A stretch of 60,531 bases of DNA from positions 1 to 60,531 of IMG/VR virus record IMGVR_UViG_3300044457_000011, one strand, 5' to 3'. Position 1 is the stretch's first letter. The number at the start of each line of letters is the position of its first letter. A model generated the notes under the pieces. The model was not told the DNA's origin. It searched no databases and saw nothing but the letters and a program-made list of their open reading frames with translations. The translations under genes were made by a program, and so were the position numbers. This DNA is from a virus. This document shows, piece after piece, positions 16,414 through 23,812 of this stretch.

Positions 16414-16452
16414 AGAAAAAGGGGCCACGTTCTGTGATACGTGGCCCGTTTT
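16414..16452 (-). terminator. intrinsic terminator (leftward, possibly bidirectional)
   Basis: GGGCCACGT pairs with ACGTGGCCC around an 8-nt loop. On the minus strand the stem is followed by CTTTTTC, and on the plus strand by GTTTTG. It separates the leftward genes at 16669-17046 and 15843-16394. Confidence 0.75.
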
Positions 16453-16564
16453 GCCGTTGGGTGTGGGCCTCATGCCATTAAGGGTGAGGTGACCGTGCCG
16501 CGCGCCCCTCTAATATCTCATGGCTCTCCCGATCCGGGTCCACATTGTTAGCCGGTTTAAGTAC

Positions 16565-16601
16565 GGACATTTACCGCGATTGTCCAGACTGTCTGGATTA
16601 T
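16565..16601 (+). repeat. dispersed palindromic repeat, copy R4
   Basis: GGACATTTACCGCGATTGTCC followed by AGACTGTCTGGATTA. The first palindrome changes both arms together (AAAGTCC to ATTGTCC). The second is a perfect 13-bp palindrome, CCAGACTGTCTGG, at 16584-16596. It lies between two leftward genes. Confidence 0.85.
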
Positions 16602-16668
16602 GTGGTGGTTCCGGTAAGCGCCATTATCGGAAACCCGCGTTCTCAGTGTTTTCAACGGGTTGCGTGGT

Positions 16669-17046
16669 TCACGCCGCTTTGGGTTTCTTTTTCTTCCGTT
16701 CTGGCGGAGGCAACAGGGCGGCGCCGAGTATATGGCTGGTGCAGACGGGCGTGCCGGGGATATGGATCTTGGCGGACGGCCGTAGGGTGTACGTGGACTC
16801 CTCCATGACGCAAAAGCTCCAGCGCTGCGTCCACATCACTTTTCGGCGTCGGCCGCATTCGGCGCATGGCACCGGTTTGGAGTAGCGGATGAATGAAGTC
16901 GCGCGGTGCTGCTCCTCCGTAAAAAACGGGTTTGGTTTCGGGGGAAGGAATTCAACCAGCAGAGTCAACTCCTGCAGATCGATGCCGCTATCGTCGGCCG
17001 TGTGGTTTAGCTTTGTAGGCACTTTTTCTCCCTTGGTTTCGGTCAT
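16669..17046 (-). CDS. hypothetical zinc-ribbon-like protein
   Basis: 125 aa. A CAECGRRRK motif at about residues 61-69 is followed by further single cysteines and a basic ERKKKKPKAA tail, suggesting a small metal-binding, nucleic-acid-associated protein. There is no Shine-Dalgarno before ATG 17046; repeat copy R5 begins 6 bp upstream. The gene is thus flanked by copies R4 and R5 like a single-gene cassette. Function unknown. Confidence 0.6.
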   Translation of the reverse strand: MTETKGEKVPTKLNHTADDSGIDLQELTLLVEFLPPKPNPFFTEEQHRATSFIRYSKPVPCAECGRRRKVMWTQRWSFCVMEESTYTLRPSAKIHIPGTPVCTSHILGAALLPPPERKKKKPKAA

Positions 17047-17051
17047 GGTTC

Positions 17052-17088
17052 GGACATATGCCGCGAAAGTCTAGAGTGTCTCGATTCC
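17052..17088 (+). repeat. dispersed palindromic repeat, copy R5
   Basis: GGACATATGCCGCG, AAAGTCTAGAGTGTCTCGATTCC. It abuts the start codon (17046) of the leftward gene on its left and lies 15 bp from the stop of the next leftward gene. Confidence 0.85.
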
Positions 17089-17102
17089 ATACAATCAACG
17101 GG

Positions 17103-17612
17103 CTAGAGTCGAGTACTTCCCTTCCTTCGACTAGATTTGGCATGGGGAAGTAGGCGACACTCCCATGCTTCTTCCTTCATGGTTTGGCCAGCGGCCCAGT
17201 TTGGCCGTGGAGATCCGCTAATTACCCAACCAGGGCAAACTCCAATTCCGTTCGCACGTAGCTCCTTCTCATCATGGCTTACGAACCTCCGTAGCCGGGC
17301 GTCCTCTTGAAAGCCTTGTCCGTGCCGGAACACAAGAACGCTGATAATCCAGACGAGGCCGAAATTACGCGCGTAGTCGGTGGAGATCGAGTAACCGCAC
17401 ACTTCACCTCTCCATAGGCTGAGCAGGTCTTTAGTGTTGGGAAATACATCGACCATGAATCCATACCCGGGCAGTTCTCGCTCTCCGTGCCAGATCGCCG
17501 TCTTTCCGCAGGCAGTCTGGTAGAAGCGGCTTAGTTCGGCGGCCGGCAGCGGCTTTGGGACGTAGTAATAGCAACCCGGCCCGTCCGCGATAGTAGGCTC
17601 AATTAAGGCCAT
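17103..17612 (-). CDS. hypothetical protein
   Basis: 169 aa from ATG 17612, chosen for GAGGG 8 nt upstream; the frame continues to 17693 and could add 27 residues. It is a soluble alpha/beta protein with scattered Cys and Trp and a basic C-terminus (KSSRRKGSTRL). No signal peptide or known motif is visible. It is flanked by repeat copies R5 and R6. Function unknown. Confidence 0.6.
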   Translation of the reverse strand: MALIEPTIADGPGCYYYVPKPLPAAELSRFYQTACGKTAIWHGERELPGYGFMVDVFPNTKDLLSLWRGEVCGYSISTDYARNFGLVWIISVLVFRHGQGFQEDARLRRFVSHDEKELRANGIGVCPGWVISGSPRPNWAAGQTMKEEAWECRLLPHAKSSRRKGSTRL

Positions 17613-17718
17613 TCGAGTGTCCCTCACATTCGATTGGTTTGGGCCCGGTCGATTCCAGCCGGCCGGGCCACACCCAGGATAGTGGTTCGGCATAGGGACG
17701 GCAATAGGGTCCAGATCT

Positions 17719-17755
17719 GGACTTATGCCGCGAAAGTCCAGTCTGTCTAAATTCC
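17719..17755 (+). repeat. dispersed palindromic repeat, copy R6
   Basis: GGACTTATGCCGCG, AAAGTCCAGTCTGTCTAAATTCC. It overlaps a 12-bp palindrome TCCAGATCTGGA at 17710-17721. It is in the divergent gap between the leftward gene above and the DnaC-like gene. Confidence 0.85.
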
Positions 17756-17795
17756 ACGTCCAGAAGAAAAGGGTCTTTCCTTTGTTTGGAGTATC

Positions 17796-18695
17796 GTGGC
17801 GGATATGTCAACCGGCCCGTCGAAAACGTTGTGCTGGACCTGTGGCGGCATTGGGACCATCGCCGGCAGCGTAAATTCAAGCCTTGATCTGCCGCCGGAA
17901 CAATTTCACGCAGAGTTAGAGGCGGCGAGGAAGCCCTGTCCGGAGTGCGGCGGGTCATCGGCCGCTTTACTGCCAGATAGTGCCTGCAAACTCTGCAAGG
18001 GAACCGGCTGGCTCACGGCCGAACGCCGCGGCTTTACCGGGTCACAACTGTGTGAGTGTCAGTTTCCGAAATTCCGGAAGGAGAATCTCGGAGCAGCCAA
18101 TATCCCGCCTCTTTACGAGCGCGCTTCCTTCGACAGTTTCAAGACCAGTGGGCTCCAGTCGCTGTCGAACGTATTTTTTTTGGTCAAAGAATACGCGGAG
18201 AGTTACCTTCAACTGCCTGACCGGCCTGGCCTTTTGTTGATGGGTCAATGCGGTACCGGAAAGACTCATTTAGCTGTCAGTGCACTTAAGCGGATGATTC
18301 AGATGGGCGCTTCCGGCATGTTCGTGGACTATCACGAGCTACTGGACGACATCATGCAAAGTTTCAAATCGGACTCGGGAGAAAGCGACCAAGACATCTA
18401 TTCGAGGGCTAAAAATGCGGAAGTTCTCGTTCTCGATGACCTCGGATCGAACAGGTCGACCGAATGGATCGTGGATTCGGTAACCAGCCTCTTGACCTAC
18501 CGCTGTAATCACCGCTTGATTACAATCGCCACCACCAATTGCCTTCAGGCGCCGCCCATTGACGCCCCGAAAGACAGGACCATTGTGGACTACATAGGCG
18601 ACCGCGGCTGGTCGCGTATCAAGGAAATGTGCACGATTGTAGACGTTCCTTACGACGTGGCCGACTACCGCTGCCGCTCCGTTAAGTTCAGGTGA
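17796..18695 (+). CDS. DnaC/IstB-like helicase loader ATPase with Cys-rich zinc domain
   Basis: 299 aa from GTG 17796, with GGAG at 5 nt. The C-terminal two-thirds is an AAA+ DnaC/IstB module: Walker A GQCGTGKTH at residues 150-158, Walker B VLVLDDLG at 210-217, sensor-1-like IATTN. The N-terminal ~90 residues carry CWTCGG, CPECGG, CKLCKGTG and CECQ, a DnaJ-type zinc-binding pattern. It probably loads the host replicative helicase at the phage origin together with the initiator at 20526-21737. It is flanked by repeat copies R6 and R7. The usual lambda neighbour order (O then P) is not kept. Confidence 0.85.
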   Translation: MADMSTGPSKTLCWTCGGIGTIAGSVNSSLDLPPEQFHAELEAARKPCPECGGSSAALLPDSACKLCKGTGWLTAERRGFTGSQLCECQFPKFRKENLGAANIPPLYERASFDSFKTSGLQSLSNVFFLVKEYAESYLQLPDRPGLLLMGQCGTGKTHLAVSALKRMIQMGASGMFVDYHELLDDIMQSFKSDSGESDQDIYSRAKNAEVLVLDDLGSNRSTEWIVDSVTSLLTYRCNHRLITIATTNCLQAPPIDAPKDRTIVDYIGDRGWSRIKEMCTIVDVPYDVADYRCRSVKFR

Positions 18696-18698
18696 TAT

Positions 18699-18735
18699 GG
18701 ACATTTGCCGCGCGAGTCCAGACAGTCCCGATTAG
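18699..18735 (+). repeat. dispersed palindromic repeat, copy R7
   Basis: GGACATTTGCCGCG, CGAGTCCAGACAGTCCCGATTAG. It starts 4 bp after the stop of the DnaC-like gene and overlaps the stop of the leftward ASCH-like gene, so it fills a convergent junction. Confidence 0.85.
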
Positions 18736-19181
18736 CCTGGATTCAACCGCTTACGGGCGGTACTTACCTTTTTCCCCCTCGATTTGAGGGCCGGCGGCCG
18801 CTCCTGCAGCGGGTAGAACCAATGCACGATTTGGCCTTCGAACGGCAACGTGTTGTTCTCGAGCCAGAAGTCGTACATCTCGCGAATGTGGCTGAAGCCG
18901 TCGGCGCGGGCGAGTTGGTCGGCTTCGCTGTCGTCCAGCCGGCGGCCGTCGATGGCGATCGCCAGGCGGAACGGCGCCGTGTCCAAGTCGATCGCGACGT
19001 CCTCGACGCTCCGGGCGGTCGTGTAGCCGATGAACCGGCGTCCCTTCGTTCGCATCGAGACCCACAAAAACAGCGCATCGCCGGCGCGGAATCGCCGTTT
19101 CCGGTTGCCACGGATAGTGTGACGCTTGGTTCCGGCGTGAACCGGTTGCTCAAAACGCGGTTTGAAGCTCAGTCCTGGCAT
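18732..19181 (-). CDS. ASCH-like domain protein
   Basis: 149 aa. The N-terminal HAGTKRHTIRGNRKRRFRAG followed by DALFLWVSMRTKGRRFIGYT matches the phage ASCH/PUA-like pattern, in which a TIR block and a following G-D-x-L strand form an RNA-binding barrel. The C-terminus is basic. Its role is unknown; ASCH proteins are thought to bind RNA or modified nucleotides. TAAGCT lies 6 nt before the ATG as a leaderless-type -10 box, though GGTGAG between could bind ribosomes. Confidence 0.65.
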   Translation of the reverse strand: MPGLSFKPRFEQPVHAGTKRHTIRGNRKRRFRAGDALFLWVSMRTKGRRFIGYTTARSVEDVAIDLDTAPFRLAIAIDGRRLDDSEADQLARADGFSHIREMYDFWLENNTLPFEGQIVHWFYPLQERPPALKSRGKKVSTARKRLNPG

Positions 19182-19187
19182 CTCACC

Positions 19188-19193
19188 AGCTTA
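19188..19193 (-). promoter_or_regulatory. -10 box before the ASCH-like gene
   Basis: TAAGCT on the minus strand, 6 nt upstream of ATG 19181. Confidence 0.4.
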
Positions 19194-19365
19194 GACGTTC
19201 GAATTGCGCCAGTACTTCGGGAATGCTGGGCGCTCCGGCTTATGTTGTGGGCGTCGCTTGCCATCAGTTAGGAGGCAGGCTTAGGATCCCAATCCTCCGC
19301 TGAACGACGCCCTCAACAACATTTCCATTTAACCACAGACCCCGAGAATACTGCTCGAAATCTTG
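19194..19365. other. non-coding segment beside the integrase, possible attP region
   Basis: 172 bp with no gene, directly downstream of the integrase. It includes a small palindrome AGGATCCCAATCCT (about 19283-19296) and a nested GGAGG/CCTCC pair. Phage attachment sites usually adjoin the integrase, but no tRNA-like core can be proven here. Confidence 0.3.
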
Positions 19366-20361
19366 CTAACCGAGTGCCTTCTGCAGCGGGTTATGCTTCC
19401 AAATCGTAGCGGGCCGGACATACCGTGCGACGCTCGCTAAGCTCTTGTGACCGCTCAGCTTCATGATGACGCTCTCGGCCGTGCCGCCTTCGATGGCGGC
19501 CGTGATACACCCGGAGCGGAGCGAGTGCGGCGCGTAGCGGGTGGCATCCAGGCCGATCGATTCCGCCGCGTTTTTGACTACTTTCCAGATGCTGCGGTCG
19601 CCGAGACGTTTTCGAGCCTTGGTTTTGGTGGCGTTGGGGCTCAGGTTTGTGAAGAGTGGCCCATTTTTATGCCCCCTGATTGCCATCCACTTCTCCAGCG
19701 CCGCCACCGGACAAGAGCTCGCCTTGGAGCTCCGAAATACGCCGATTATCCGTCCTTTGCCTTCCTGGTCGGTCTTGCTCCTTCCGATTTGAACTCGCAC
19801 GCCTTTCGTCAGGATGTCGAGATCGTCAACGTCCAGGGCCGAGAGCTCTGACCTGCGCATTGCGGAGGCGAAACCGAACAGCAGGATAGCCTTATTACGG
19901 ACGCCAACATCGGTCTTTGGCTGCTTGGCGATCATAGCTCGGAGTTGTTCCGGAGTGATGGCGTCTTTTCCGGCCGCACGGGTTCCCTGCTCGCGTCGCG
20001 CGCCAGCCAGGATGTTAGATATCTGGCGGTCATCGGTAGGTGTCGCCAGCTGCTGCTCCAGATGTTTGTGCCGGATCGCCGCCACACGGCGCTCGGCCGT
20101 GCCAACGCGCATAGTTTCGAGCACCTCCGCCAGATAGAGCGCGACGGTGGCCGGTTTCGCCGGCAGTGACTCTCGCCCGGCGTCCGTGCACCAAGCGCTG
20201 AAGGACCGCCAGTCGCTATCGTAGGCGCGAATGGTCGCCTTGGCCCGGCGGCCCGCGGTAATGCGGTCGATGGCCTTAGACAATCGGCCCATATCGGGTC
20301 CGGTTTCGAAAAGCGATAGTTGCTCCGGCTCTGGGCCGTCAGCGGATGGTACCCATGGCAT
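19366..20361 (-). CDS. int: tyrosine-family integrase
   Basis: 331 aa, a normal length. It has an N-terminal SAM-like core-binding domain (~residues 25-125) and a C-terminal catalytic domain with the full set: Arg169 (AMRRSEL), Lys196 (GRSKTD), His279 and Arg282 (HSLRSG), His305 (SGHKS) and Tyr314 (ARYVRP). It catalyses site-specific integration and excision, marking the phage as temperate. It is transcribed leftward as a single gene. The two HTH proteins at the circular join are excisionase-like and may be directionality factors, but they are far away. Confidence 0.93.
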   Translation of the reverse strand: MPWVPSADGPEPEQLSLFETGPDMGRLSKAIDRITAGRRAKATIRAYDSDWRSFSAWCTDAGRESLPAKPATVALYLAEVLETMRVGTAERRVAAIRHKHLEQQLATPTDDRQISNILAGARREQGTRAAGKDAITPEQLRAMIAKQPKTDVGVRNKAILLFGFASAMRRSELSALDVDDLDILTKGVRVQIGRSKTDQEGKGRIIGVFRSSKASSCPVAALEKWMAIRGHKNGPLFTNLSPNATKTKARKRLGDRSIWKVVKNAAESIGLDATRYAPHSLRSGCITAAIEGGTAESVIMKLSGHKSLASVARYVRPATIWKHNPLQKALG

Positions 20362-20525
20362 AGGTCACGGATCATCATCGCACAACTTGTCGAAACGGTT
20401 ACAACAACCTGCTAATATGACTTCTCAGAGCCATTGGTCGGGCGCGCCGCTATGTTACTTTCTAGGTTCCATGGCCGCCCGATTGGTCGCTAAACCCATG
20501 CCATGGGTACAACCTAGGAGTTCGC

Positions 20526-21737
20526 ATGAGCCGTTACGCGGAACCACCGCGCGTCAACAAAAACCCGCCCGAAGAGGCAAAATCCGGAACCTGTAATATA
20601 TGTTATCGGAACCCGCATATCGGCCAAATTGACCGGTTTCAGGCGGTCCGGGCTGTCGCTCGTGGATTGAACGAAGTGGAGCTCAAGGTCATCATAGAGC
20701 TCGCCGAGCTGGCGGTCAACAATCCGGATTTTTGTTGTTCGGTGAGCTCGCGCGAGCTTGCAAAAACAACGGGTTGTGCACGGTCAAGCGTTAAAGAGGC
20801 GCTCGAGGCTCTAATTGCGAAGTGCATTATTGCTAGTCGTACTGGGGGGCCAAAGTCGGCGACGGTGTACATGGCTAATTTCCTAAAGACGTTTATTTTC
20901 GCCTCGTATTCGGGTGGACCGGAATTCGGTCCACCCCCCATCAACGTAGACCTGAAGGTGGACCGGAATTCGGTCCACCCCCCCGTCCCACGCATACCCG
21001 AAGGTGGACCGGAATTCGGTCCAGGTGGGCCGGAATTCGGTCCACCCCTCAATCCGGAACCTATTGATTCTGCTCAATCTGGCACTTTGGCCAAAAACGT
21101 GCTTTTCGATCGATTAGAAGTATCTACTAATAGAGAAGTATTCGATCGAACGCGTGCGCGCGGGATTACTCCTGTGGAAAATCCGGTCCAAGACGCGCTT
21201 TTCGATGGTTCCGTCCGGCTTGTGGATGCCTTTAAAGATCGAGGAGCAGAAAACCCGATCGAATCCATGCTGAAAGCGAATCCGAAACGCTTCTCCCGCG
21301 CGGAGATAGATTTGGCGAAGCGGTGGATGTACAGCCTGGCCATGAAGCTGAGGAGAGAAAAACCCAAAGAAGCGCCGGACGACAAAATCGTCGCCCAGTT
21401 CCTGGGGATTGCTCCCTGGCCGCGGTTGCTCGCATTTTTGAACGACATCCAAATCGAACGGCTGGAGGTCGGGTATAGCTACGGCTGGTATCTGACGGTG
21501 GCTCTCCAAAGAATCTACGGGATCGAGTGGAGTCCGGCCCGCCAGCGGGCCGCTGAGCGGGAAGCGGCGCAACTGCGAGTCGTATCTCGACCGGAACCAC
21601 CGCCGCCGGCGCCCCCGGAGCCGTTAGTCCAGAGCGGGCTCGACTTCCCCGCCCCAGATATAGACCCGGCGGAAGGCCGGGATTTCGCGGCCGATCTGCT
21701 CGATAAGCTGAAACGGGCGAAATCCGGATTCAAATGA
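20526..21737 (+). CDS. lambda-O-like replication initiator with iterons in the gene
   Basis: 403 aa; TAGGAG lies 7 nt before ATG 20526. Residues ~35-115 form a winged-helix domain (SSRELAKTTGCARSSVKEAL). Residues ~130-174 are encoded by four copies of a palindromic iteron and read as GGPEFGP where in frame. The C-terminal part has a helical region (FSRAEIDLAKRWMYSLAMKL) and a proline-rich tail. DNA-binding domain, internal iterons and a separate C-terminal partner domain match lambda O and relatives. It probably binds its own gene as origin and recruits helicase through the DnaC-like loader. A paralogue of the N-terminal domain follows at 21804. Confidence 0.8.
   Translation: MSRYAEPPRVNKNPPEEAKSGTCNICYRNPHIGQIDRFQAVRAVARGLNEVELKVIIELAELAVNNPDFCCSVSSRELAKTTGCARSSVKEALEALIAKCIIASRTGGPKSATVYMANFLKTFIFASYSGGPEFGPPPINVDLKVDRNSVHPPVPRIPEGGPEFGPGGPEFGPPLNPEPIDSAQSGTLAKNVLFDRLEVSTNREVFDRTRARGITPVENPVQDALFDGSVRLVDAFKDRGAENPIESMLKANPKRFSRAEIDLAKRWMYSLAMKLRREKPKEAPDDKIVAQFLGIAPWPRLLAFLNDIQIERLEVGYSYGWYLTVALQRIYGIEWSPARQRAAEREAAQLRVVSRPEPPPPAPPEPLVQSGLDFPAPDIDPAEGRDFAADLLDKLKRAKSGFK
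20913..21046. other. predicted replication origin: four palindromic iterons
   Basis: Four 23-bp copies at 20913-20935, 20957-20979, 21003-21025 and 21024-21046. Each has arms GTGGACC and GGTCCAC around GGAATTC; the fourth has one G for A and the third ends in GG. Spacings are 44, 46 and 21 bp. The second copy is read in a different codon frame from the others, so the DNA sequence rather than the peptide is conserved. AT-rich DNA follows at ~21060-21150. Confidence 0.8.
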
Positions 21738-21803
21738 GTTCGTGGCGCGAATAATCCTAAACGACCATGCATTTGGATGCTAAAGTGCTAAGACTTTCCA
21801 AAA

Positions 21804-22142
21804 ATGCTCCAACTTCGACAGATTGATGCGCTGCTGGCGGTGCGCGCTGTCTCTCGTTTCCTAAACGAGCAGGAGTTACGGGTGTTGATTGAGTTGTCGT
21901 GGCGCGCCTACGCGGATCCCGAATTTTATTGCGAGGTAGACCAGGAAGACCTTGCTTTTTCAACAGGTTGCAGTGAGGAGACGGTGCAGCGAGCGATTAT
22001 GCTACTGGCGACGAAGCGTCTACTCGTCCCGTACTCGGGAATGTTCAGAGAGGATCTCTCGTTCCACCTCATTTTTCTGCGCGAGTATGCTTTCACCTGC
22101 AGTCTTTCTGGATGCGCGTGCGAGTCACTTCGTCCCAGCTGA
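21804..22142 (+). CDS. stand-alone winged-helix paralogue of the initiator
   Basis: 112 aa. It aligns throughout with the N-terminal domain of the initiator just upstream (QIDALLAVRAVSRFLNEQEL against the initiator's QIDRFQAVRAVARGLNEVEL; then a TGCSEETVQRAI recognition helix) but has no iteron segment or C-terminal partner domain. It could bind the same iterons and act as a replication regulator or competitor, by analogy with truncated plasmid Rep proteins; that is inference. TAAGAC 9 nt before the ATG suggests a leaderless start. Confidence 0.75.
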   Translation: MLQLRQIDALLAVRAVSRFLNEQELRVLIELSWRAYADPEFYCEVDQEDLAFSTGCSEETVQRAIMLLATKRLLVPYSGMFREDLSFHLIFLREYAFTCSLSGCACESLRPS

Positions 22143-22161
22143 ACTTGACGCCGCCGGGACG

Positions 22162-22614
22162 TTAGCTTGGCTCGGACATGGAGAAGCCAGCGATTTTGCC
22201 CTCGCCTAGCGTCGGAGGACTAGGAAGCTTAGGGTTCGCCGGTTTTCTTGTTCGCTTCGGGCTCTGTCGCTTCTTCTGCGGGCGGGTTCCTTTTTCCTTC
22301 GGTCGGCTTCTCTTCGTCTTCGGTGTCGGCCCTTTGACATCAGAGATGTCTTTAGCTGGTGCGCCATCGATCACGACCAGCCACTCTAATGGAAACCATT
22401 GCGGGTCACCTGGCGGAAGGGGTACCTTCGCTTTGCGACGTTGTAGACGAATTACGTTGTCGACGATCCCTTCGACCCGTTCCTCTGTCCCCTCTGGCAA
22501 GAGAACAATTGCATATTTGCTGGTGGGTTGAACCTCATGAACTGAGCCGACAAGCCCGTTGTAAACGCTGGCATTGCAATCAATCCGAACGGTGGAGTTA
22601 GCAGTAATTTCCAT
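22162..22614 (-). CDS. KOW-like protein with long basic tail
   Basis: 150 aa from ATG 22614 (AAGGA upstream); the open frame extends further upstream but would overlap the BRCT gene. Residues ~8-45 (ASVYNGLVGSVHEVQ, KYAIVLLPEG) resemble a small KOW/SH3-like barrel. Residues ~90-140 are rich in Lys/Arg/Pro (KTKRSRPKEKG). It is likely a nucleic-acid-binding protein. It is the last gene of the leftward early operon. No exact family is recognised. Confidence 0.6.
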   Translation of the reverse strand: MEITANSTVRIDCNASVYNGLVGSVHEVQPTSKYAIVLLPEGTEERVEGIVDNVIRLQRRKAKVPLPPGDPQWFPLEWLVVIDGAPAKDISDVKGPTPKTKRSRPKEKGTRPQKKRQSPKRTRKPANPKLPSPPTLGEGKIAGFSMSEPS

Positions 22615-22646
22615 GTGAATATTCCTTGGAAGGGTGCAGCGCCTGG

Positions 22647-23309
22647 CTAGAGCAGAGCCTGACAAAACGTTTCCTCGCTGATGATTGAGATCGGCTTTGA
22701 TTTTTGGAGCTCCATAGCGAGCTCGATCTTTCTTCCCCACGGCGAATGAATCCAATCGCGCGATCCCATCGATCCGATCACTAGGTAATCGACGCGGCGC
22801 GTGATGGTGTTCTCGCAGATCCCGCCCCTGAGCATCGTTTGCTTGAAGCAGTCGTTTCGAGTCCCGCTTGCGAACTTGCCGGTGAAAACGAAAACTTTCT
22901 GATAGAAAACGACCTTGGGCGCGGGTCTAGACAGCGGCAGTGCGGTCGATGGAATGCATCCAACCTGGGCCGGCGGCGTTCTCGCTTCACCCACCTCGCC
23001 TACTAAATCGGTCAGCAGGAACCGAAGGTTATCGAGCTCCTGCGGCGTAACGATCCCATCTTCGTAGATATGAGCCAATAGGCCGACGATTGGACCAATC
23101 GGCCACGTCCCCGTCTCATCGCCGTTGGCGGTGCACCAGTTGGCCAGTACTTCACATTCCGCTTTGCAGACTAAACCGTCGGCTAGTATTCCCTTGACCA
23201 AACCGACAAGTTCATCTAAATTGCGCCCTTCCCGGCGCTTTTTATTAAAGTAAAAATTCAGCGGTTGTCCATCAGCGCCCAGCTGAATGTTATTTTCTAG
23301 ATTTTGCAT
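22647..23309 (-). CDS. BRCT-domain protein
   Basis: 220 aa. Residues ~140-218 form a BRCT domain of the bacterial ligase/RFC type (FVFTGKFASGTR, then RRVDYLVIGSMGSRDW, with a C-terminal ISEETF). No ligase catalytic domain is present. The N-terminal 125 residues are helical and unassigned. Such stand-alone BRCT proteins may bind DNA ends or ADP-ribosylated or phosphorylated partners; the phage role is unknown. AGGGCAGGAA precedes the ATG. Confidence 0.75.
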   Translation of the reverse strand: MQNLENNIQLGADGQPLNFYFNKKRREGRNLDELVGLVKGILADGLVCKAECEVLANWCTANGDETGTWPIGPIVGLLAHIYEDGIVTPQELDNLRFLLTDLVGEVGEARTPPAQVGCIPSTALPLSRPAPKVVFYQKVFVFTGKFASGTRNDCFKQTMLRGGICENTITRRVDYLVIGSMGSRDWIHSPWGRKIELAMELQKSKPISIISEETFCQALL

Positions 23310-23812
23310 TTCCTGCCCTTCAAACTGATCTGGGTGCCGACTTGTCTTCCCTCAAGCGCGATTTGCTGTTCGCCCGGTACGGCTGCAGCGCATGTATGGT
23401 TTCCCTCACGGCTGTTTCCGGAGATTTCGGTACGCCTGACTCATCCATCGGCAGAATAGTTGTAAAGCTGTAGTGCTAAGCCCGCAGCCGACGCGGTGAA
23501 TTTTGCCCGGATTCGGCCCTCAGCGCGTTTCCAGGCGATCAGATGGCCTCGTTTACCCATCCGCGTCGTTTGGGCGCGTCCCGGGCCGTTTCTCGGCGAG
23601 TACAAGCTCTAACATGCAGGCGGTTTGTTAAAGCTTCACTTTTACCGCCGAATAAGCGAGTGGCAGCTGCAATTGCGACCCGACGAAGGTACAGCGGCCG
23701 TCGGCGGGCGGGCAGAAGTGTCGGATTTTGGCAAGACGCTGGGCGTGGCTTCCTATTTGGTGACACAACCCTGACACATCGCGAATATTTCGGCTGGCGC
23801 TTCGTTTGTGAC
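23310..23812. other. 503-bp gap without a convincing gene
   Basis: Overlapping Arg-rich frames exist on both strands but lack ribosome sites and protein-like composition. No strong terminator or palindrome is seen. The segment probably contains the promoter of the BRCT and KOW-like genes. Confidence 0.45.

Noticed and set aside
19265-19310. tRNA-like T-arm (AGGATCCCAATCCT) near the integrase as an attP core
   Set aside because: No cloverleaf or CCA-end context can be completed; kept only as a low-confidence attP region.
20913-21046. Iterons first read as a GGPEFGP peptide repeat
   Set aside because: One copy is in another codon frame, so DNA conservation rather than a protein repeat is the better explanation.
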